DNA from: Helicobacteraceae bacterium
GTDB taxonomy: Bacteria; Campylobacterota; Campylobacteria; Campylobacterales; SZUA-545
Assembly (NCBI GenBank): GCA_003250175.1
Contig: QKHD01000174.1
Coordinates: forward strand, 1 to 18,036
Length of the DNA: 18,036 nucleotides
Direction: 5' to 3'
Below the pieces are notes generated by a model. That model saw only the letters and a list, made by a program, of their open reading frames with translations, ran no database searches and was not told the origin of the DNA. The position numbers were made by a program, and so were the translations under genes. Positions 13,410 to 18,036 of the stretch are shown here, one piece after another (position 1 is the first letter of the stretch; each line of letters begins with the position of its first letter).

Positions 13410-15959
13410 TTAGGCCAGGTTCGCTTTAAGGTAGGCCAAGGCCGCAACTTTGGCTTCGCCCATGCCCTCCGGATTGGTGCCGCCGCCTGAGGCGAAATCG
13501 GGTCGGCCACCGCCCTTGCCGCCGATTTTCTCAGCGACCTCTTTAAGCCAGTTACCGGCGTGGATGCTGCATCCCTGGCTTCCGGTGCTGATACGTACCT
13601 TGCCGCCGTTTTCCTGCATGAGCAGGATGGCCAGCTTCTCGTACTTCGCCTTGGCATCGTCGATCATCTTCTGAATGTCTCCGCCTTTAACCTCTTCGAC
13701 AATCACGTTTACCCCACCGATCGCTTCGGCTTTGATCTCCGTTGCCGCGCTGGCCTGGGCTGCTTTGAGCTCGGCTTTGAGGGCTTTGACCTGTTCTTGA
13801 AGCTTGGCGATGCCCTGGGCGAGGTGGGGGCTTTTGAGGGCCTCTTTGGCGTCGTCGATCTCGCCCTGCAGGGCTTTGGTGTAGCGGTAGGCGGACTGGG
13901 AACAGACCGCTTCGATTCGGCGTACACCGGCGCTTACGCCGGACTCTTTGGTGATGATAAAGCTGCCGATTTCACCGGGGTTGTCTACGTGGGTACCGCC
14001 GCAGAACTCGACGGAGTCGCTGCCGATGGTGACGACGCGGACTGTTTCACCGTATTTCTCCCCAAAGAGCGCCTTGGCACCGCTGGCCTGGGCCTCTTCC
14101 AACGTCATCACCTTGGTGGCGGCGTGGGTCTGGGTGGCAATCTGGCGATTGACCCAGGTTTCGATCTCGGCCAGCTGTTCGCTGCTTACCGCCTTGGGGT
14201 AGCTGAAGTCAAAGCGCAGACGGTTGGCATCAACGTAGCTGCCTGCCTGCTGGGCGCTTTCACCCAGCACCTTGCCCAGGGCTGCGTGGAGCAGGTGGGT
14301 GGCGGAGTGGTGGCGGGCGATCTCTTTACGATCCTGGGCCACTTTGGCCAGGACGTCCGTACCGGTGCTTAGCGCTTTGGTCAGGCTGATTTCGCTCAGG
14401 TTCAGGCCAAAGAATTTTTCCGTCTGCAGGACACTGGCGAAGCCTTCGAGTTCGCCCGTATCACCCTTTTGGCCTCCGGAGGTGGCGTAGAAGGGGGTGT
14501 TTTCCAGCATCACCCAGCCGGTGCTTCCGGCGGCGAGGGCGTCGGTCATGCGCATGTTTTCATCAAAGAGCGCCAGGATTTTGGTGCGCTCTTCCGCCCG
14601 GTCGTAACCGACGAAGCTGTTTTCGCCGAACTGTTCCAGGGCGGCTTTGAAATCACCGTCTTTGGCGGCGTCTCCGGAGCCTTTCCAGGCGGCCTTGGCA
14701 CGCTCGCGCTGCTCTTGCATCTGAGCGTTAAAGCCCGCTTCGTCCAGCCCGATGCCCTTTTCGCGGAGCATGTCCTGGGTGAGGTCGAGGGGGAAGCCGA
14801 AGGTGTCGTAGAGTTTAAACGCCACGGCGCCGTCGAAGATCTCTTTCGTATCGGCCAGGGCCTCTTCAAAGAGCTTCATGCCGTTTTCGATGGTGGCGAA
14901 GAAGCGCTCCTCTTCAAGTTTGATCTGCTCCTGGATAAAAGCCATTTTATCCTGCAGGTAGGGGTAGGAGGCCTTGTTGATGTCGGCGACGACCTGGGCC
15001 AGCTTGTACATAAAAGGCTCGCGCAGCCCCAGCATGTAGCCGTGGCGTACGGCGCGGCGAAGAATCCGGCGCAGAACATAACCGCGCCCCTCTTTGTCAA
15101 AGGTCACGCCCTGGGAGACCAGGAAAGTCACCGCCCGGCTGTGGTCGGCGATGACGCGGTAGCTCGCACCCTGGTCGTAGACGTAGGGTTTGCCGGTCAT
15201 TTGCGCGACGGATTCGATAATGGGCATAAAGATGGAGGTGTCGTAGTTGCTGAACTTGCCCTCTTTGATGGCGGTAATCCGCTCCAGACCCATCCCGGTA
15301 TCAATGGAGGGTTTGGGCAGCGGATGGAGGGTGCCGTCTTCGGTGCGGTTGTACTGCATGAAAACGAGGTTCCAGATTTCCAAGAATCGGTCGCCGTCGC
15401 CGCCGAAGTAATCTTCCGCGGAGTTGAAATGGTCGGCACCCTGGTCAAAGTGGATTTCGCTGCACGGACCGCACGGACCGGTGTCGCCCATCTGCCAGAA
15501 GTTGTCCTTGTCGCCCATGCGCTTGATGCGTTCGGCGGGGACGTGCTTCAGCCAGAGTTCAAAGGCTTCGTCATCGCTGTCGTGTACGGAGATCCAGAGG
15601 CGGCTCTTGTCCAGACCGACGACTTCGGTGACAAATTCCCAGGCAAAATCGATCGCTTCGGTTTTGAAATAATCACCGAAACTGAAGTTGCCCAGCATTT
15701 CGAACAGCGTGTGGTGTCGGGCGGTGTAGCCGACGTTATCGAGGTCGTTGTGCTTGCCCCCGGCACGCAGACAAAGCTGGGAACTGGTGGCTCTTGGCGG
15801 CGTCGGTGTGGGAATTTCCCCCGTAAATACCGGCTTGAAGGCGACCATTCCCGCATTGACGAAAAGGAGGCTGGGATCGTCCGGCACAAGGTGGACACTG
15901 GGGTTGATGGTGTGGCCCTTGGCGGCGAAGTAGTCTAGAAAGGTTTGTCTTAAATCCAT
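13410..15959 (-). CDS. alaS: Alanyl-tRNA synthetase
   Basis: AlaRS charges tRNA-Ala and clears mischarged Ser and Gly. From ATG 15959 the protein has 849 residues and begins MDLRQTFLDYFAAKGH. The class II catalytic core shows FVNAGMVAFKPVF, HHTLFEMLGNFSFGDYFK and TGPCGPCSEIHFD. The editing domain has HHSATH with H551 and H555, and CGGTH with C653 and H657, so all four zinc/editing ligands are present. A coiled coil follows (about 705-745), then the C-Ala domain with GGKGGGRPDFASGGG. The open frame runs 10 codons further up, but those do not match the family, and AGGG lies before ATG 15959. It has its own promoter region and terminator. Confidence 0.98.
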   Translation of the reverse strand: MDLRQTFLDYFAAKGHTINPSVHLVPDDPSLLFVNAGMVAFKPVFTGEIPTPTPPRATSSQLCLRAGGKHNDLDNVGYTARHHTLFEMLGNFSFGDYFKTEAIDFAWEFVTEVVGLDKSRLWISVHDSDDEAFELWLKHVPAERIKRMGDKDNFWQMGDTGPCGPCSEIHFDQGADHFNSAEDYFGGDGDRFLEIWNLVFMQYNRTEDGTLHPLPKPSIDTGMGLERITAIKEGKFSNYDTSIFMPIIESVAQMTGKPYVYDQGASYRVIADHSRAVTFLVSQGVTFDKEGRGYVLRRILRRAVRHGYMLGLREPFMYKLAQVVADINKASYPYLQDKMAFIQEQIKLEEERFFATIENGMKLFEEALADTKEIFDGAVAFKLYDTFGFPLDLTQDMLREKGIGLDEAGFNAQMQEQRERAKAAWKGSGDAAKDGDFKAALEQFGENSFVGYDRAEERTKILALFDENMRMTDALAAGSTGWVMLENTPFYATSGGQKGDTGELEGFASVLQTEKFFGLNLSEISLTKALSTGTDVLAKVAQDRKEIARHHSATHLLHAALGKVLGESAQQAGSYVDANRLRFDFSYPKAVSSEQLAEIETWVNRQIATQTHAATKVMTLEEAQASGAKALFGEKYGETVRVVTIGSDSVEFCGGTHVDNPGEIGSFIITKESGVSAGVRRIEAVCSQSAYRYTKALQGEIDDAKEALKSPHLAQGIAKLQEQVKALKAELKAAQASAATEIKAEAIGGVNVIVEEVKGGDIQKMIDDAKAKYEKLAILLMQENGGKVRISTGSQGCSIHAGNWLKEVAEKIGGKGGGRPDFASGGGTNPEGMGEAKVAALAYLKANLA

Positions 15960-16023
15960 GGATACCCTAAATTGTGATGCATTACACACAAAAAAATTTT
16001 GAGATATTAACGAAAAAGTGGTA

Positions 16024-16029
16024 ATTATA
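16024..16029 (-). promoter_or_regulatory. -10 box of the alaS promoter
   Basis: A perfect TATAAT on the minus strand lies about 65 bases before the alaS ATG in an AT-rich leader. It directly follows the T run of the porin terminator, so termination and initiation are packed within about 40 bases. No clear -35 box is seen. Confidence 0.55.
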
Positions 16030-16033
16030 GTAT

Positions 16034-16058
16034 AAAAAACGGGGATTTTGTCTTCCCC
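16034..16058 (-). terminator. Intrinsic terminator of the porin gene
   Basis: On the minus strand, GGGGA and TCCCC form a 5-base stem with an 8-base loop, followed by GTTTTTT. It lies about 50 bases after the porin stop and behind a second, stronger hairpin (16076-16098). Confidence 0.7.
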
Positions 16059-16075
16059 TTAAGTATTTGCAGAGG

Positions 16076-16098
16076 GTTCCGGAGCCATGCTCCGGAGC
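16076..16098. repeat. Strong hairpin made of two TCCGGA copies after the porin gene
   Basis: GTTCCGGAGC and GCTCCGGAGC pair over 10 bases (one G-T pair) with a 3-base CAT loop. There is no T run on either side, so it is not an ordinary terminator by itself. It could stabilise the porin message 3' end or be a paired motif site, as uptake sequences are in Neisseria and Haemophilus. Confidence 0.75.
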
Positions 16099-16106
16099 GG
16101 TTGGGG

Positions 16107-17579
16107 TTAGAAGAGGTAATTAACCTCGAAGCGGTATTCGTTGTAGGAGTTGTCCACAGCAGCCCCTTTGGCTTCGCCTTCGACCAGTGCCATGCGGTAT
16201 TTCAGCTGCAGCAGGCTCGCATCCAGGGGGAGGTTGTAGGACCAGTCGGTGTGGATGACGGTGGTATCGGCCTGAACGCCGGTTTTGGCGTCGTCAAAGT
16301 CCTGCACGACGTAGCGGACAAAAAACTTGGTGCGCTCCAGCAGCCCCAGTTTTTCCAGGTCAACATCGACGCGGGCCATGGTGCTCTTGGTGTTGGCGTA
16401 CCAGTTGTACTGGGCCATGGCACGGGTATACCCTCCGGTGGGGAAACCGCGCCACGGGGCGACCAGGTCGGCCTCGTCGGCAATGGCGGAGTAGCCCAGA
16501 CGGAATTTGTAGGCCTTGGAGGGCTGGATGTCGACACGCACGGCGGTCATGGCACTGTCGAGGGAGGTCCAGGAGGCGGCGGAGTAGCCGGTCATGGTTT
16601 TGCCCGCCAGGTTGAGGCCGTTGGCAATGGCACCGCCGCCGTCATCCATCTGCTGGTAGTAGCGGATTCCGGGGGTGATGGTGGTTTCTCCCGCCTGGAT
16701 GGCGTAGTTGGCTTCGAGCACCAGGCTGTTCACGACCTCCGGAAGCATGAAGTAGCTGACCTCGGTTTTGAGGTTTTCGCCGAATTTGGACTTGGCGGTG
16801 AAGATGGAGAGGGTGTGGTCCGTCTCTTTGCCGGCGGCGGTGAAGTTGGCATAGCTCAGACCCTTGTGGACGGCGGAGTCATCGTTGTTGCCCCAGCTGT
16901 CGCCGTCGCTGTCTTTAAAGGTGATAACATCGTGGTTTTCCGTGTGGTCACGGAGTTTTTGGGCAACAAAGTGGGCGGCGCGGAGCGTGGTTCCGGAGAT
17001 GTCTCTGTTTTCCACCACGATCCCGTCGAAACTGTTGGGGATCATCTTGGTGTCGTTGGAGGCGGTAAAGACCGATTCAAAGAGCTGGCGGCCGACGGAG
17101 ATATTGGTCTTGGCGATCTGGGTATCGATGGCGGCCTGGGCGATGACCGCCATGTAGTATTCGTTGTCATGTTTGACGTTGTACCGGGAGAGCACGTCCT
17201 TGCCCGCCTTGAGGTCGCCGATATCGGCGGCATCGGTTTTATTCAGCAGCCCGCCGTGGGTGTAGTAGGCACCGACCGTGGCGGCCAGGGTGGCATAGCG
17301 GGCGCTCTTATAGACCACGCTGCCCCCAAGACCCGTAATCTGGTGGTCGTTTCCGGCGGCATCGTCCTGGTAGTCGTACCAGAAGTTATTCATCCGCAAC
17401 CGCCCATAAAGGGTGCCTTCCGTAAACATCGCGCCAAAGCTACCCACGTCGGCGGGGTCGGCATAGACAACGGTCATGTTGCCCTTAAGATCGGCCTTTG
17501 GCTTTTGGGCCTCGTCGGCAGAGACGGCGGTGAGGGTGAGGGCTGCGGCAGCAACCAAGGACAGGGCAGTTGTTCGCAT
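16107..17579 (-). CDS. Outer-membrane porin, OprD-like family of Campylobacterota
   Basis: The 490-residue protein has a signal peptide (MRTTALSLVAAAALTLTAVSA, cut before DEAQ) and a long run of amphipathic strands. It starts with GNMTVVYADPADVGSFGAMF and GRLRMNNFWYDY, and ends EYRFEVNYLF with a terminal phenylalanine, as expected for a BAM-inserted barrel of about 16-18 strands. Segments such as SVGRQLFESVFTASNDTKMI and SFDGIVVENRDI resemble the OprD-type porins found in sulfur-oxidising Campylobacterota. It would admit small solutes across the outer membrane; the substrate is unknown. AAGGAG precedes ATG 17579. The gene stands alone, with an AT-rich upstream region (17580-17690), and is followed by two hairpins. 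Confidence 0.82.
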   Translation of the reverse strand: MRTTALSLVAAAALTLTAVSADEAQKPKADLKGNMTVVYADPADVGSFGAMFTEGTLYGRLRMNNFWYDYQDDAAGNDHQITGLGGSVVYKSARYATLAATVGAYYTHGGLLNKTDAADIGDLKAGKDVLSRYNVKHDNEYYMAVIAQAAIDTQIAKTNISVGRQLFESVFTASNDTKMIPNSFDGIVVENRDISGTTLRAAHFVAQKLRDHTENHDVITFKDSDGDSWGNNDDSAVHKGLSYANFTAAGKETDHTLSIFTAKSKFGENLKTEVSYFMLPEVVNSLVLEANYAIQAGETTITPGIRYYQQMDDGGGAIANGLNLAGKTMTGYSAASWTSLDSAMTAVRVDIQPSKAYKFRLGYSAIADEADLVAPWRGFPTGGYTRAMAQYNWYANTKSTMARVDVDLEKLGLLERTKFFVRYVVQDFDDAKTGVQADTTVIHTDWSYNLPLDASLLQLKYRMALVEGEAKGAAVDNSYNEYRFEVNYLF

Positions 17580-17690
17580 AATAACTCCTTAGCAACGAAA
17601 AATAAAGTTAAGGCGGCATTATGGGAAAAATAAGTTTTGATAAGGCTTAAACGTTATATATTGAAGTATACAATGAAAAGATAGAAGGAG
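17580..17690 (-). promoter_or_regulatory. AT-rich upstream region of the porin gene
   Basis: This 110-base gap lies between the terminator of the DUF302-like gene and the porin start, so a minus-strand promoter is expected here. CATAAT (minus strand, 17618-17623) is a possible -10, and the TATA-rich stretch near 17653-17672 is another candidate. Neither has a convincing -35. Confidence 0.35.
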
Positions 17691-17691
17691 A

Positions 17692-17718
17692 AAAAAGGCA
17701 GTCTGGCACTGCCTTTTT
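17692..17718 (-). terminator. Terminator of the DUF302-like gene (bidirectional hairpin)
   Basis: AAAAAGGCAGT and ACTGCCTTTTT are perfect 11-base arms with a 5-base loop, and T runs follow the stem on both strands. It begins 2 bases after the stop of the minus-strand gene, whose message it should end. Confidence 0.88.
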
Positions 17719-17720
17719 CT

Positions 17721-18036
17721 TTATTCGGTTGCGTTTTTCAGGACCTTTTCCATGTCGGCCTGGGCTCGGAGCAGTTCGTCGATAGTCGCTTTGTCCTCCA
17801 GCGCGGCGCTACTGATCCAGTTGTAGACGGAAGGGTAGGTAACGACCAGCTCACCCTCCTCTTTGTGCTTGTAGATGGCGATGGTGCAGGGAGCAAAAGC
17901 GCCGGTCTCCGGACGGGTCTGGCTGGTGGCGTAGATGACTTTGAGTTTGCAGATGGAGTAGGTGTGGTAAAACTCAAAGGCGCTCTCCGTCGTCTCTTTT
18001 TTGGTCAGCTCGAAGTTGTAGTCGGTGAAGTTGGCC
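17721..18036 (-). CDS. DUF302-like domain protein, C-terminal part (partial)
   Basis: The minus-strand frame enters from beyond the window and ends in TAA at 17721-17723, giving 105 residues. Visible segments are FEFYHTYSICKLKVIYATS, GAFAPCTIAIYKHKEEGELV, VTYPSVYNWIS and a helical end ADMEKVLKNATE. A hydrophobic strand, a PC-ISVY-like strand and a P-V strand in this order recall DUF302 domains, common in sulfur-oxidising bacteria and of unknown function. Two cysteines are seen (SICK and APC). The N-terminal part, including any signal peptide, is outside. The other open frame here is a shadow. The terminator follows directly. Confidence 0.65.
   Translation of the reverse strand, partial: ANFTDYNFELTKKETTESAFEFYHTYSICKLKVIYATSQTRPETGAFAPCTIAIYKHKEEGELVVTYPSVYNWISSAALEDKATIDELLRAQADMEKVLKNATE

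Larger units (their letters stand above)
260..17913. repeat. Dispersed over-represented palindrome TCCGGA (43 copies counted)
   Basis: Copies begin at 260, 349, 491, 1724, 1908, 2317, 2555, 2591, 2821, 3166, 3489, 3946, 4415, 5198, 5855, 6345, 6759, 6806, 7016, 7232, 7322, 7395, 7442, 7863, 8094, 8142, 8823, 9022, 10663, 11324, 11616, 11705, 12316, 13028, 13377, 13468, 14475, 14673, 16078, 16091, 16738, 16992 and 17908. The count was made by eye. All three codon phases are used, and three copies are intergenic. Confidence 0.85.

Noticed and set aside
14469..15938. A 489-codon plus-strand open frame opposite alaS
   Set aside because: It runs antisense to an intact AlaRS, has a Gly/Val/Asp-rich low-information composition typical of antisense frames in GC-rich genes, and shows no domain motif.
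15960..15989. Ten-codon N-terminal extension of AlaRS
   Set aside because: AlaRS proteins begin close to the LRQTFLDYF helix; the extension lies in the AT-rich leader, and ATG 15959 has AGGG upstream.
16101..17633. A 510-codon plus-strand open frame opposite the porin
   Set aside because: It is a shadow of the porin gene: repetitive Gly/Val composition, no ribosome site, and it runs through the porin terminator side and ribosome site.

Overview
The window looks like a chromosomal segment of a Campylobacterota (Epsilonproteobacteria) member with unusually GC-rich coding DNA for that group. The gene order glyQ, Nif3-like, HP0958-like zinc ribbon, waaA, DUF167 resembles the Helicobacter/Campylobacter arrangement as I remember it. 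BioF resembles the H. pylori type, and a TetR gene sits directly upstream of a CmeABC-type pump as cmeR does in C. jejuni. The genus cannot be fixed from this sequence.

Layout: (1) 1-3669, plus strand: the glyQ 3' end, Nif3-like protein, zinc-ribbon coiled-coil protein, Kdo transferase, DUF167 protein and a TetR regulator. The genes are tightly packed and mostly overlap, so they look like one operon, with a possible extra internal promoter inside the Nif3 gene. (2) 3681-9450, plus strand: a clear sigma70-type promoter, a CmeR-like inverted-repeat operator, then an RND tripartite efflux operon (adaptor, inner-membrane pump, outer-membrane channel). A GIY-YIG gene follows and overlaps the channel gene. 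The adaptor gene carries a 4-bp tandem duplication exactly at its lipobox cysteine, which separates the lipoprotein signal from the rest of the protein. (3) 9744-12578, minus strand: CopD-like membrane protein, Maf, a 53-aa membrane protein, BioF, a DUF1566-like periplasmic protein and a 35-aa membrane protein. The two smallest genes are easily missed. (4) 12689-13369, plus strand: an unrecognised exported protein, probably outer membrane. (5) 13410-17579, minus strand: alaS and a large porin, each followed by a hairpin terminator. (6) 17721-18036, minus strand: the 3' part of a DUF302-like gene with its own terminator.

No tRNA, rRNA, CRISPR array, insertion sequence or phage gene was seen. 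No stretch without a gene exceeds about 150 bases. The long open frames opposite alaS, the porin and the RND genes are composition shadows.

The two strongest unusual signals are the frameshift at the adaptor lipobox and a large excess of the palindrome TCCGGA: 43 copies counted by eye, where about 5 would be expected from base composition. The copies fall in all codon phases, in genes on both strands and in intergenic hairpins. This looks like a HIP1-like or uptake-signal-like genome-wide motif.
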